Part shown: piece after piece, positions 49,925-62,277 of the stretch
Layout of the letters: each line of letters begins with the position of its first letter
How positions within the stretch are numbered: the stretch's first letter is position 1
NCBI GenBank assembly: GCA_014529385.2
Contig: CM043944.1
Location: 81,834,384-81,898,383 of the forward strand
DNA length: 64,000 bases
DNA from: Adiantum capillus-veneris
Lineage: Eukaryota; Streptophyta; Polypodiopsida; Polypodiales; Pteridaceae
Direction of reading: 5' to 3'
Program-made: the position numbers and the translations under genes
The notes under the pieces: generated by a model
Told to the model about the DNA's origin: nothing
Database searches by the model: none
Seen by the model: the letters and a program-made list of their open reading frames with translations, nothing else

Positions 49925-52900
49925 TCATGCAACAAAACTTACATGAGATAGTTTCCCTTTGACAGATCTTCCGTGACCGATCTTTGGTAGATCCTTTGGT
50001 AGAAGGCGACTCAAATAGGGCTTCAGGCGATACCCGTTTACCTTTCTGGAGTCCTCTTTACCATTCAAGTCCATAAGTTGATAGTAATTTGAATTGAAAT
50101 CCTTCTTGGCTATATATGGCCCCTGCCATCTAGTTTCAAACTTGGCATCAAAACAATTATCGAGTCGATTGTCATACCTTAGCACAAGATCTCCTTCATT
50201 GATGCCTTTGTCCTTCACTTTCTTGTCAAGATTCTCCTTCGTTTGTGTAGCTTTCCTCTTGTAGCAATCATAGGCTGCTTCTCTTTTCCACTCAAACTCT
50301 ACTAATGTAAGAAATCGATCCACCTATACCTCTTGATCATCTTGTGCATCTCTGCTATGAAGCCACATTGTTGGAATGTTGAGCTCGATAACCTGCAAAG
50401 CCTCTTGACCATAGACCAAGTGAAATGGTGTGAACTTCGTGGCTTCCCTATATGTGGTTCGATATGCCCACAAGGCACCATCCAAGAAGTCATCCCACAA
50501 CTTTGTCTTGTTTTTCACCATCTTTCTAATGATGCATGCAATGGCACCATTAGCCTTCTCAACCAAACCATTTGATTATGGTAGTAGGGTGTGCTATGAA
50601 GATGTAGAATGTGAAGCTCTTCACAAACTTCCATAAGTAAACCCTTCCTAAACCCTGGACCATTATCAGAAAAAATCTCCAAGGGTATGCCAAATCTATA
50701 CAAATATTAGTGTAGACAAACCTGCTCACTGTTTTCCCATTTACTTTTGCCACACTTTGAGCCTCTACCCACCTAGTCATGTAATCTACAGCCACTATAA
50801 TGTAGAGTTTACCATTTCTTATTCTAAGTAGAGGACCCATAGCATCAATGTCCCACTTTTCAAAGGATCCATTTGCAAGCACGATTTGCCTTGGAACATA
50901 TACCAATATCCTATTCCCAGTTACTTGACAAATGTGATAACTTTTACACCAGTGTTGGACATCCACATGCAGACTTGTCCAAACATACCCCGCAAGTAAA
51001 ATCTTCTTCACAGTTACCTCTTGGGCAAAATGACCACCACATGCCTCTTCATGCAAACATTTTAAAATGGCTAGAATTTTTTCGATAGTTGGTACTCTTC
51101 TGCACACTTTATCCTTCCATTTTTGATAGAGGGAGCCTTCTACGAAGAGATACACGCTTGCCTTCTTCATGAGTCTCCTCTTCTAAGCTTTTGTGAAGTC
51201 TTGTGGAAACTCACCCTCCAAAATGTAGCCAATAATGGGAGCCAATGACTTCAATCCCTGGTACCTCGGTTGCTTGACAGAAGCCGCTACCATGATGACA
51301 TGCGCTTCTTCTCAACATATGCAACTACTTGTTGTGCAAGTAAATCAGCATCCTCATTTGTTTCCTAGGAATATGATATAATTGCACCTCCTCAAATTGA
51401 TTGAATAGCCTACAAAAGTTTTTGGTAGCAAGTAGGATTTAAACTTTCTCACCGCAAACATGAGAGAAAGCATAATGAGTTCTGCCTCTGTGTAGCCTCT
51501 CTCTAAGGCATTCATGACCCTACTAACAAAGTACATGGGTCGCATCCTGGTACTGTGGGGATCTTGTTGTAATAAAACTGCACCAACTGTTTCCTTCCCA
51601 ACACTAGAGCTAACAAAGAATGTGTTGGTAATTCTGACACAGTGACTTTAATGTTACAAAAGTAGTCTTCAAGCTCATCAGACCATACAAACTCAACTTG
51701 TTGTGTCAACTTTTGCAAAGGGTGAAGTAACTCTAAGGCTAAGTGAATGAAGCGTGACATATACTTCACCTTTTGAATGAATGATATGACCTCCTTAAGA
51801 CTCTTGGGTGATGGTAACTCAATAAGAGCCTTTGACTTTGAAGGATCCACCTCAATGCCTTTATAGGAAACCCTGTGATTGAGCAAGATCACTTCATCCT
51901 CACCTATGTGACATTTGTCAGAATTGAGTTGACCTCCCATGTCGTAAATTTTTTTCAATCCTTCTTCTACCTTTTGTAGGTGTAATGATTTTGAACTATA
52001 AATGCAAAAGTCATCAATAAAAACCCTAATGGACTTTTCAAAAAATGCTTGAAACACCATGTTCATGAAGTGTTGGAAAGTTGCAAGAGCATTTGTAAGC
52101 ATAACAACCCCAAGGAGTGATGAAGGTTGTTTTCAACTGATCCTCCAATGTGATACCTATTTAAAGTAACCTGAGTAGCCATCACACACAGTGTACTTCT
52201 CATGACTAGCTACCTCATTTAGTATCTCATCCTGAAATGGGAGGGGAAAGTGATCTCTTTTTGTTGCCTCATTTAGTGGACGGTAATCCACACACACCCT
52301 CCACTTGATGTTCTTCTTGGGGGTGACAACAACGGGAGAGACCCACTTTGAATTCTCCACTGGATAAATGAAACCTGCTGCTAGAAACTTTCTTACCTCC
52401 TTGAGTAAAGCCTGCTCCTTGATAACTCCTAGCCTTTGTAGCTCCTGAGCTTTAGGTGTGGCCTCAGTCTTTAACTCAATCTTGTATTGAACAACATCTA
52501 CTCCACGCACATCGGTGTAGTCTTTAGCAAAAAGCCTAGGAAACTTCCTTAGCACACATTTAAACTCCTCTTTTTCTTTCATTGCAAGTGCTATAGACAG
52601 CATACCTTCTAACATTCCTTCATCTTGCACATTTTGGTTCTCTTTAGTACTTACCTCTTCCAAGCCTTGACAAGAGCTCTCTTGATTGCTTGGCTTAAAC
52701 CTTACCTCTATGACTTCGATGTGGAAGACTCCTCTTCAGCAATGATGCCGTTACTTTCTTCTTTTGAAGTACTATTGGTCCAGTCTTCTTCTGTCTCACT
52801 TTGAGATGATTTGTCGTGGAGCTCCTCTTGGCGTTGCTCCTTCATGTCAAAGACAACCTTCTTATTATTATCATTCCTACAAATTAGCTTTCCACTCTCC

Positions 52901-54412
52901 CAATCTTGCAAGGCTCGCATTTTCATTAGCCATGGTCTTCCAAGGATAAATGGGTAACCATTTCCTTTGGTCGACATAATATAGAAATCCACTGCTTTCT
53001 TAATGTCAAAGGCCTCCACAAAAACATTTTTACAAATGCCTACACACTTAGCCTTGCTATTGTTTGCCATTTTCACTTTGATTTCAGGCGTCTCATGGAT
53101 GTGCATGCCTAGTCTTTGCATGAGTCCCTCTGTCATGATACAAATTTGTGCACCCCCATCCACTAGACCTTTCCTAACCAACCTCCCTTTGATGTAACAA
53201 TCTAGCACATGTGTAATATCCTCATTCATTTTAGCATGTGCAATTTTTACAACAAGCACACTCTCTTTTACCTTTCTCCTAGTGCTAACCGCCTTCGTTA
53301 AATCTCTCCTAACTTGTGGACATAATGCAAGAAATTAAGGCCATCAGATATCAGGACCCTTACCTCTCATGTCTTCCAACAGATTGTATGGATCCATACC
53401 ATGTCCAAGAGGAAAATCTTGGAGGTTGATACGACATCGAGTCCTCTTGGCTCCCTTGGTCTCCTTTACCTTCTTCCCTCATCCATGATCACTCTGTGAT
53501 GTGACTCCTTCTTTCTCTTTACCTTTTCCTCGGCCACGCTTAATGCCATTTTCTTCCATGTCAACCTCATTTAAATTTGTCACCTCTACCACATGCACAT
53601 TTGAATCTAGCAAAGGTGGAACTCCTTCTACCCTTTGTGGAGGTGGTCTTGCTCCATTTTGCCTTTGTAGAAGCCTTGGTTGTTGACCAGTTCCTTCACC
53701 TCCATTCATCACTGGGTAATTCAAATTAGGTCTCCTTGGCTCCCCACGAGGCCAAGGACAATTATACATCCCATGTCCAGACTCCCCGCAATTCCAACAT
53801 TGCAGGACTCTCCTAGGTCGTGGCTCTCGCTCTTCTGACTTATTTGCTTGTCCATTTGGACCTACAGCTTGTGCAAGCTGAATTGACATGCTACTTAAAG
53901 ATTCATTTAACTTCTCAATCACTTCAATCGTTACCTCAGGAAGCTCCTTAGATGTCGATGCTTGTGAATTACCTTTGGGTCTAAGACCTTCTATTGGAAC
54001 CTCTCCCCTTAGGCACTTGAGTTTCCTATACTTCTTGGAAGCTCTAATTTCAGTTGCATTATAGGTGGCAAGTGAATCTGCCTCCACCTTTACCTTAAGA
54101 TCGGGAAAGAGTCCGGCTATGAACCTCTCCTTCTTTAGAAATTTTGCACCATCACTAGGGTTAGCAACATTTTGTATCCATAGAGCCCAAAGACATAGAA
54201 ATCTTGCTTGTACAAGTAGTAGTCATCTAAGTCTTTTTGCTTATGAGAAACAATGTCTTGTCATAGTTTTTGAGTGTTTTGGGGATCAAAGAAGTATCAC
54301 TTGAAACGATTCACAACTTTCATGTAATCCCCCTTAACTTCCTTCCTCAGGCAAAGAGTCAAACCAAGTGCTAGCATCTTTCCTAAGGACCACTTCAAAC
54401 ATTTCTACACAT
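49925..54412 (-). pseudogene. Tat/Athila-like Ty3 gag-pol, decayed
   Basis: Reads leftward. Gag: STWFDSLPEEG near 54.38 kb, AKFLKKERFIAGLFPDLK, then a zinc knuckle CWNCGESGHGMYNC (about 53765-53805). Protease: VDGGAQICIMTEG, with DGG in place of DSG (53259-52708). Reverse transcriptase: WRVCVDYRPLNEATKRDHFP, YTVCDGYSGY, and FIDDFCIYSS as the YxDD box (52663-51512). RNase H piece: MNALERGYTEAELIML. Integrase: GGHFAQEVTVKK, CKSYHICQ, AVDYMTRWVEAQ, FSDNGPGF, ANGLVEKANGA-like, and C-terminal EGDLVLRYDNRLDN to the stop at 49925. There is no chromodomain. Frames change at least five times. Gag is cut at its N-terminal side by the X LTR at 54413. Confidence 0.85.
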
Positions 54413-55248
54413 TGGAGAGGGGGAATAGGGAACACACCCAGCACACAAAATGTTTGCCTCTCTATAGCCCAGGGATTCCACAGCACCCCTAACCTCTCAA
54501 ATAACACCTTCAAATTGGCTAATTTTCACTAACATCTCCACTTTAGCACACATAACAACTATCTCATACCTTGCAAAAACACCTTGTAGCACAAAGGCAC
54601 CGACACTGCTCAACTCACCCTTCTCGACTCACAAAACACCCTAATTCTACCCTCTTGGTAACACGCTTCAAGCTACAGGCATACCCTCTGCAAGCACTGG
54701 CAAATACACAAAGAGCGAGAGAAAAGGAGGGGGATGGAGAGAAGCAACACAAGAAATAGGGGCAAAATGCTTATTTGTATTGTGTAGGGAGATAGTACAT
54801 TCAAGTATGCAGCTCCAATGGCAAGCTTACAATACACATGCTTGAAAACCTCCAATAACTTTCTCTGGCCAAAAAGCCCTCAAAAAATCACTTCTATATC
54901 CTTTTATAAGGCTTTGGCTAAGGCTAAAAAAGAAAAAAACAAGGAGCTAGCAAGCTCGTATAATTAACTGAAGTTCCCTTTAGAAGTTTTTTTGCATTGC
55001 CATCACTTGGCACTTTTGATTTTTTTGGTATTTGCATGGTGCATACCTCTTGACTCCTTGTCCGCTCAATTTGGCCGCCCTAGACTTACCCTTGCATTTT
55101 GGAATCCTCTCGGATTGGTTCTCTCTCTTCCCTTGCTTGATCTTTGTGGCGGGCAGGATAGGCCCCTTTGCCATGCCCCTTGAAGCTTTCGAACTCTCTC
55201 CATCTCTTGCTGGACCCCTCCCCTCATGAGCAATAGCGACATCGCTAT

Positions 55249-55274
55249 TGGGGGGGGGGGGGGGGAGGGGGGGG
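55249..55274. repeat. Poly-G tract
   Basis: About 15 G, then A, then 8 G. A poly-C run of about 19 lies at 55689-55707 and another C run near 56083-56092; both could form quadruplex or i-motif structures and are prone to assembly error. Confidence 0.85.
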
Positions 55275-55904
55275 CATTTTCCTTCAAAAGATTAGGGGAG
55301 CCCTCACGGGTGGGTGAACAATAGACCGTGGGCATGCCACATCACTTCCGTTTGGAAGCGCCACCGACAACTGCCACAAGCGGTCACACCACTGGCTATA
55401 GCCACCGTCGTCTACAGTGCAACCAAAAAGCCACCAGGTGACGCCCAGCTACGCCGAAGAACGCCACCGCATAGAGCCCCTACGGGCCGCCATCGCTGAC
55501 CTCAAGAGGGAGCTCCCTCTCTCGATTCACATACCACGATGGGCGCCCCTACTTGGGTTAAATACCCCGGCACTTGGACACCACACAATGCATATGGGAC
55601 AATGCAGAGGCCACGTGGCAGCTCCCTGTCAGATGGCCTCCATGGCTTTAACAAAAAAAAAATGATCCTTAAAAAATTTCCCAACTTCCCCCCCCCCCCC
55701 CCCCCCCTCAGCACTAAAGGGCACGGGAAATTTTTGAAGCTCAAGCGGTGGGATCCACGGCAGCGAAGTCAAGACACGACGATCGAGATGCGCGCAACCG
55801 TAGGATGCCGAGGTAAACTAGGACACGAAAAGGTAAACTTGGACAAGCAGGGGGGGCTGTCCGAGTTTATTTATCATTATTTGGTTTGCGCATATGTCAA
55901 CTTC

Positions 55905-55995
55905 CCCGTCGCGGGTGTAGCGGTTAAAGCATTGGGCTCTCATGGCGGTCGCGCGAGCTCGAGTCTCCGAGCCTGCGATCGACGCCCATTTTTTT
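55905..55995 (+). other. tRNA-like segment, possible SINE head
   Basis: TGTAGCGGTTAAAGC resembles a pol III A box and AGCTCGAGTCTC a B box, about 40 bp apart, followed by a CCCATTTTTTT terminator-like run. The T-arm pairs only partly and no clear anticodon arm forms, so a functional tRNA is unlikely. Confidence 0.4.
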
Positions 55996-56904
55996 CCGCC
56001 ATCCATCCACCTCAAGATTCCCCCTTTGGACCCCCACCGCGGATCCCATCTCTTTTCTCCCGTGCCCTTTAGTGTTGTGCCCCCCCCCCCCGCTTACCCT
56101 GCTTGCTTCACTGGCAACCCGATCACCGAGCTGTAAAAACCGGCCGCAAACTTACTGAGCCAACTCTGACTTCCCCTGACCTTGCCGCACTTCACAATTC
56201 TCCAAGCCCCCAATTGAGGCTGCAAAAACCGAGAAAGTCATCTGCAACCAATCGCGAACAAATGCAGTCGATCCTTCCAACTGTTGTAACCTTCTGCTTC
56301 GGGCTCCGTTTGACATGCAATCAATTCTTGCTAGCTCTGTATGATGCATACCCTACTCCAAAACTATGTCGAGGCTTAAAAGACGTCAGATTGCACACCT
56401 CCCCATGTGGTCGAGTGGGCACAAAACTAACCCCCAACAAACCTTCAACTGGCCATAAAATGCAATTCGTGGCTCTAATCGGCAATCTGAAAAGACAGGT
56501 AGGCTTCATAAATTGAGCACTACACACCTATACCCTAACTTCCACTTGGACCACCTGTCCCCAGGTACCCTGTCCGGCAAGATTCTGCAACACACTGAAC
56601 CTTCAACCTTAATAACTTGGGCTCCGTAGCTCGGTTTGATGAACCGTTTGGACCTGCTCCTTCAACAACTCAAGCTCTACATTCTTGGACCCACAAGTTG
56701 CACCTCGCATCTCCCTCACCTGTTACCCAAATTAGCCCCTTATGGAGCCCTTCTTGGCCTATAAACCGCATCAGTCATACATCTCCGCTGCTACCTATCA
56801 GCCCATAGTCTTTCCTAGCTACTCCAGCCTTTTGCCCTGCTTCTACTAGCCTACACACATCTGCATATGCCATCTTCTATGGTCGACACACTTTGGCTGT
56901 ACCA

Positions 56905-57393
56905 TCGTTGCCCACCCCCTAATTGAGCATTTATGCTCAACCACATAAGAGCTTTGTTCCATTTCTAATTGCAAAACCTGGCACACACTATGAGAAAACC
57001 AAAACCATATGTACGCAGTTTTATTGCATCCTACTACCAAACCTTCAAGTGGGTTGCCCCACCCCCTGCATCATATAGCTTCCACCTGGATCAAACACCT
57101 GCCTTTGTTATCTTCCACCCATCTGTACCTGCTCACCATCGTGCCGTACTGCAACACCTAGACCACTATGTGTGTAGGCTGGCCATAGCCTACCTTCAAC
57201 ACTCCATGCATCCCTCTGCAAACTGGCATCCACTCCATACCAAGCAGCACCAAGCATACCATCAAAAAAACATGTACCTGACACCAAGCTCCAACACATG
57301 TCTGATCCTCCCTCCCAACCAAATAAAGTGGATGCCTTGAGCATAGACCCTTGCACCTGCTGAACCAACCATCGCATAGCTGCATCTACCATC
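56905..57393 (-). other. 3' end of element X interior (second copy), truncated by copia
   Basis: Includes the purine tract and about 470 bp of the region that follows pol in element X. A minus-strand frame (57108 onward) has MVDAAMRWLVQQVQGSM but no family I recognise. It is cut at 57393 by the copia LTR. Confidence 0.5.
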
Positions 57394-57585
57394 TGTTGGG
57401 GTATAAATCCCAATGTGGTTGCCCAGGTAAGTTGGCGGGCCGCCAGGTATGTACACATATTCTTTTTTAAAAACCTAATAAGAACTCACTATGCTCTACA
57501 CAGTACAGTAGAGCGAGTTCACCATATCGTCGTGCTCTTCTTCTCGCACTCTCTCTCGCGTCGCACTTCCGCTCGTACTCCTTCA
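57394..57585 (+). repeat. 5' LTR of the plus-strand copia element
   Basis: 192 bp, TGTTGGGG...CCTTCA. Confidence 0.92.
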
Positions 57586-57587
57586 AC

Positions 57588-57599
57588 TGGTATCAGAGC
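57588..57599 (+). other. Primer binding site of the plus-strand copia element
   Basis: TGGTATCAGAGC, two bases after the LTR. Confidence 0.93.
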
Positions 57600-58646
57600 T
57601 CAGATCGAAGCTTGGGGCAGCATTTGTAGGTAGCCAGAGTCACCTGCTCAGATTGGAGTGAGATTCGATAGGCGAAGACACGGCCCCAAATCATTTTGAG
57701 GTCATCTCGGCCACCGTTCGGCTTCGACAAAGTTCTGCGCAGGCCATTTTTTGACTACGTGGTCTCAGCGGGTGCAGATCCGACTCTACAAATTTGGGGT
57801 TTTCGGCCTACGACTGCAGGTTCTGAGGATATCGACACTCCCAGAGCGTTGATTTGTGGCTATCTACACATCGAAGGACAACTCAGTTCTTGGAGGCGTG
57901 TCACATACGACACGGGCGCATCTACACACAGATTGTAGGCGACATCCATACTAGTTCATCAGGTAGCTTGTGTTTGCTGCTTGATATTCCAGATTTCATC
58001 CTGACATTGCAGGTACTTCCACATGGGATGTATTGTCAGAGATGATGTATGTCTGTTGAGGGTTTGCTGGCTGTGAGTCACGCAGCAAACAACCGCCGCA
58101 GCGGTTATAGTATACAGTGGGAAATTTGTGGATGTATGACTTTGTGGGAAGTCTATGTACTGTCAGATTTACTGCAGCCTTTGTTGAGGGTCGAGTGAGG
58201 TTTTATTGAGCTGGGGGATTCTCGAATGTTGAGATCCTTTCGGTGATATAGGTCTTGGAGCGATCCCTCGAGCACCCTTAGATAGGCAGCTAGGATGTAT
58301 TGATTGTGAGTTAGACAATTGGGATTGCATCTTTGCTTTATTGCCGTTGAGGAATTGTCGTAGTCTATGCTTACAGGACAGTGACACGACAATGAGAGAC
58401 AGTACAGGTGCAGGATAGGTTTACCCACAGCTTACAGTGTTAGAGAGATAGTGGTTTTTTGAGCTGTTTTTGGTCTGTTTTTTGAGTACACCAGAGCCAT
58501 TTTACAAAGGAGACTCTGCCGAAATTTCTGCAGAATCTGAAGCTTTCTTGGTTCATTTGACAGGTTGATATTGGTTCAGAGGTCAGTTTACAGGGGAAAC
58601 TCTGCCGGATTTTTCCCAGGAAAGTAAACTACTGTGAAGCGTAGCT
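57600..58646 (+). other. Untranslated leader of the plus-strand copia element
   Basis: About 1 kb matching the leader of the minus-strand relative; no domain. Reverse-strand frames here are shadows. Confidence 0.8.
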
Positions 58647-61600
58647 ATGGCTGGATCACAGGACACTGCTCTTTACAATATCAAGAAACTGGATGGAACC
58701 ACTTTCCCATTGTGGAAGAAGCATATTTGGCACGTGTTGGTACAAAAGAAGCAGATAAAACCTATAAAGCTCAAGGGGATAAAACCAGAAGATATGGACG
58801 AAGATGAATGGAGTGAAATGGATGAATTGGCACTTTCTACCATTATGCTGACTTTGGCAGAAAGCGTTTACTTCAATGTAGCAAACGAGATGTCGGCTTG
58901 TCAAGCATGGTTAAAGTTGAGTGATCTTTATGAGAAGCAGAGTGCAACTTCACAGGTATACTGGCTTAAGAAGCTTGTTGACTTGAAGATGAAAGAAGGG
59001 ACACCTATGTCCAATCATCTGAATGAATTCAACACAATCTATAGTCAGTTGTCAGCTCAAGGTGTCAAGTTTGATGAACCTGTTAGAGCTATGTTCATGT
59101 TGATCACATTGCCGGAAAGTTGGGACACTTTTCGCACAGCTTTGAGTAATTCTGTACCTCCAGATGGTTTGAACATAGCAGGTGTAGAAGGAAGTCTGCT
59201 TACTGAAGAAACCAATAGAAAGACAATGGACAAAGGCAAAGGAACAGCCTTAGTTGTCAGGGGAAGGACCAAAGAAAAGTACAAAGGTGGAAAGAGGAAT
59301 AAGTCTCGTAGCAAGTCCCGCAGTGCTAAAGGCAAGAGTGACATAGAATGCTACCATTGTGGCAAGAAGGGTCACATGAAAAGAGACTGCAGAGAATGGA
59401 AAGCAGAAAAAGGCAAAGAGAAAGCTGAAGACCATGGTGAGAAGAACAAGTCCTCAGTGAAGATTCAACAAATAAATTTGACAAACACTGTTGCAGAGGA
59501 TGACAGTCTAGTGTCAGGAGACATCTACTTCTTGAAGAATACAATGGACTCGGCTCTTCTTACAACATCTGATGGAAATGCACTGAGTGACTGGATTATA
59601 GACTCAGGGGCATCACTTCATGTGTCTCCAAACAAGGAGTGGTTTACCTCTTATGTGACCACTAAAGATCATGTTCGGCTAGGAAATGGGCAGACATGTG
59701 AGATCTTAGGTGTTGGAGATGTTCAATTGAAGTTTCAGAATGGCTCTTCTTTCACGTTGAAGAATGTGAGACATGTTCCCGCAATTATAAAGAGCTTGAT
59801 CAGCACAAGTTTACTTGATGATGCTGGCTACATCACCACTTTTGGACAGAACATGTGGAAGATATCCAAGGGTTCTATGACAGTAGCACATGGAGTAAAG
59901 TCTGGAGGACTTTACATGATTTATGTATCAAATGTCTCTAAAAATGTAATCAATGTAACCGAGCAGCCAAACGTTTTGTGGCATAGCCGATTAGGACATA
60001 TGTCCAAGAAGGGAATGGAAATCTTGTCTCGTTCTGGTTATTTGCCTTGCTTTTCATTTAATGATTTTGAATTCTGTGAACATTGTTTGTATGGTAAGCA
60101 AACACAGCAGCCACATAAGCATAGAAGTAGTAGAAGAAATACACAGTTGGCACTTGTTCATAGTGATTTGTGTGGACCTATGTCTAACCTATCTCTAGGG
60201 GGAGCTTCTTACTTTATGACATTTATAGATGATTACTCGAGGAAAGTATGGGTTTACTTTCTCAAGCACAAGGATGAAGCGTTTAGTGTTTTCAAAACGT
60301 TTGTGAAACTTGTGGAAAATCAGAGTGGCAAGAAGCTTAAATGCTTACGCACTGACAATGGTGGAGAGTATGTTTCAAAGGCCTTTCAGGACTTTTGTGA
60401 GTCAAAAGGTATAAAACGTGAACTTACTGCTCCTTACAATCCTCCTCAAAATGGTGTTGCTGAGAGGATGAATAGGACCATACAAGAAAAGGTCAGAAGT
60501 ATGTTGTCTAATGCACAGCTGCCAAATGGGTTTTGGGCTGAAGCTGTATCAACAGCTGTTCATCTTGTAAATAGATCTCCTAGCAAGGTTTTGCAGAAGG
60601 ATTCAGTGCTAGAGATGGTATGGTCAGGCAAAATGCCCTCATACAAGCATCTCAGAGTCGTTGGCTGTGAGGCATATACTCACGTTCCAAAGGAATTTAG
60701 GAACAAACTTGAGCCAAAGAGTAGAAAGTGCATCTTTCTAGGCTATGGTAATTCTGGTGAGATGGGGTACAGACTTTGGGATCCCGAATCCAGAAAGGTT
60801 GTCCGCAGCAATGATGTTCACTTTAATGAATCCAAATATCATTCTAAACCAGAGAGGGTTGAGGAGATTAGAAGAGTTGTCTTCCAAGAAGATGGACCTG
60901 CACGTGCAAGACAAAATGTCAGGGCTCAAGGACAGGATATAGTGGAACCACAGGTTGTGGCTTAGCCTGAGCCGCCTATTGTGCGTAGATCTGGACGTGT
61001 CATGCGACCTCCTGATAGGTTTGTTCCATCTATGAACTATGTCATGTTGACTGATTGCAATAAGCCTTAATGTTACAAGGAAGCAGTGCAAATGAAGGAC
61101 TCCGGGAATTGGCAATTAGCCATGCAGTCAGAGATGACAGCTCTGCATAAAAACAAGACATGGAAGCTAGTTAAATTACCACATGGCAAAAAGGCTCTAC
61201 CTTGTAAATGGGTTTACAGGTATAAGATCACCGCTCATGATAGTCAGCCAAAGTACAAAGCAAGGCTTGTTGCCAAGGGCTTTAAGCAAGAACAAGGCAT
61301 TGACTTTGATGAAGTCTTCTCTCCGGTGGTCAAGATGACTACATTGAGATGCTTTCTTGCATTGGTTGCCATATTAGATTTGGTGTTGCACCAAATGGAT
61401 GTCAAGACAGCGTTCTTGCATGGTGATTTAGATGTGGAAATTTACATGCAGCAGCCAGAAGGGTTTGTTGAGAAAGGCAAGGAAGATTGGGTATGCCAGT
61501 TGTTAAAGAGTCTTTATGGCTTGAAACAATCACCGAGGGCATGGTACCATAAATTCCACAAGTTTATGCTTTCTCAAGGCTACAAACGTAGTGAGTTCGA

Positions 61601-61685
61601 TCACTGTCTATATACAAAGAAGGCTAAGGATGGTAGTTGGCTGATCCTTATTTTGTATGTGGATGACATGTTGATTGCTTGTTAA
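58647..61685 (+). pseudogene. Copia gag, protease, integrase and first part of reverse transcriptase
   Basis: ATG 58647 (MAGSQDTALYN) opens a 772-codon frame. UBN2-type gag (KKHIWHVLVQKK, NHLNEFNTIYSQL) is followed by a zinc knuckle CYHCGKKGHMKRDC (about 59350-59390), protease IIDSGASLHVSP (about 59600), pre-integrase HSRLGHMSKKG with CEHCLYGKQ, and an integrase core with Asp in LVHSDLCGPM, Asp in LRTDNGGEY and Glu in NGVAERMNRT. A TAG (60963-60965) and a TAA near 61068 interrupt the linker. Reverse transcriptase then runs from about 61086 (CKWVYRYK, FSPVVKMTTLR, SLYGLKQSPRAWY) to LYVDDMLIA at 61679, where a solo LTR is inserted. It retains the protease lost in the minus-strand copy. Confidence 0.93.
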
Positions 61686-61976
61686 CCCTCACGGCACACG
61701 GACACCCTATGATCTATAAACGTTGTATTATTTAGAGTCAGGTACCGGGCTTGTCGGACCAATAGGAACATGGTAACGGTGATCGCCGATGATAGGCGCA
61801 CTCTAACTGGAATATTCAAGGAGTTAGTTGGCTAAGTATGGGCGCCCAAGTGTGAATGGGGTGAGCTCATATAAAAGCCACTAAACCTAATTTTTACTCA
61901 TTCTCTCATTGTGCAATAGAAGCTGCTCTTGCTCCATCTCCACCTTCTCCTTCACCATCTCCTTGTGTGTGTGTGT

Positions 61977-62023
<47 letters not shown>

Positions 62024-62272
62024 AGAGAGAGAGAGAGTGTGTGTGAGAGTGTGTGTGTGATCGAGCGTTGCGGCAGCACGACGGCGGCGAGGCGGTTGAG
62101 CGCGGCGTAGCGGCGTCTCCCTCTTCTTCGCGGCGCGGAAATCCTTCATTCGCAACTACGCAAGAAGGTGAGTGACACACCATTCTTCCTTGTGAGCTTG
62201 TCTGTTGTATGACTGTGTGCTAGGAGCCTTTGTGGCTCGCACACGGCGCGTAGCAAGTCCCTAGCCTTGACA
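61680..62272 (+). mobile_element. Solo LTR inside the copia reverse transcriptase, target duplication TTGCT
   Basis: 593 bp starting TGTTAACCCTCACGG and ending CCTTGACA, with TTGCT on both sides (61675-61679 and 62273-62277). Removing it and one TTGCT restores MLIAGKHLEEISALK, exactly as in the minus-strand relative. It contains a TATA-like ATATAAAAG at 61869-61877 and a (GT)n(GA)n tract at 61963-62036. No internal region is present, so it is a solo LTR left by recombination or a very small LTR-derived element. Confidence 0.88.
61963..62036. repeat. (GT)n then (GA)n microsatellite
   Basis: About 52 bp GT with single interruptions, then GA; it lies inside the solo LTR. Confidence 0.9.
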
Positions 62273-62277
62273 TTGCT

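Larger units (their letters stand above)
54413..56904 (-). repeat. Element X LTR, second copy (3' LTR, interior to the right)
   Basis: Starts TGGAGAGGGGGAATA and ends CTGTACCA on the plus strand, like 11760-14164, and is followed by the purine tract (56905-56926) and a GAGCATTTATGCTCAA segment, matching CGAACATTTATGTTCG of the first copy. It contains poly-G and poly-C runs and a tRNA-like stretch not seen in the first copy. It interrupts the gag of the Tat-like element. Confidence 0.7.

Noticed and set aside
58153-58428. Minus-strand 91-codon frame that also appears at 24565-24840
   Set aside because: Present in both copies only because both copia leaders share sequence; no domain and no independent support.
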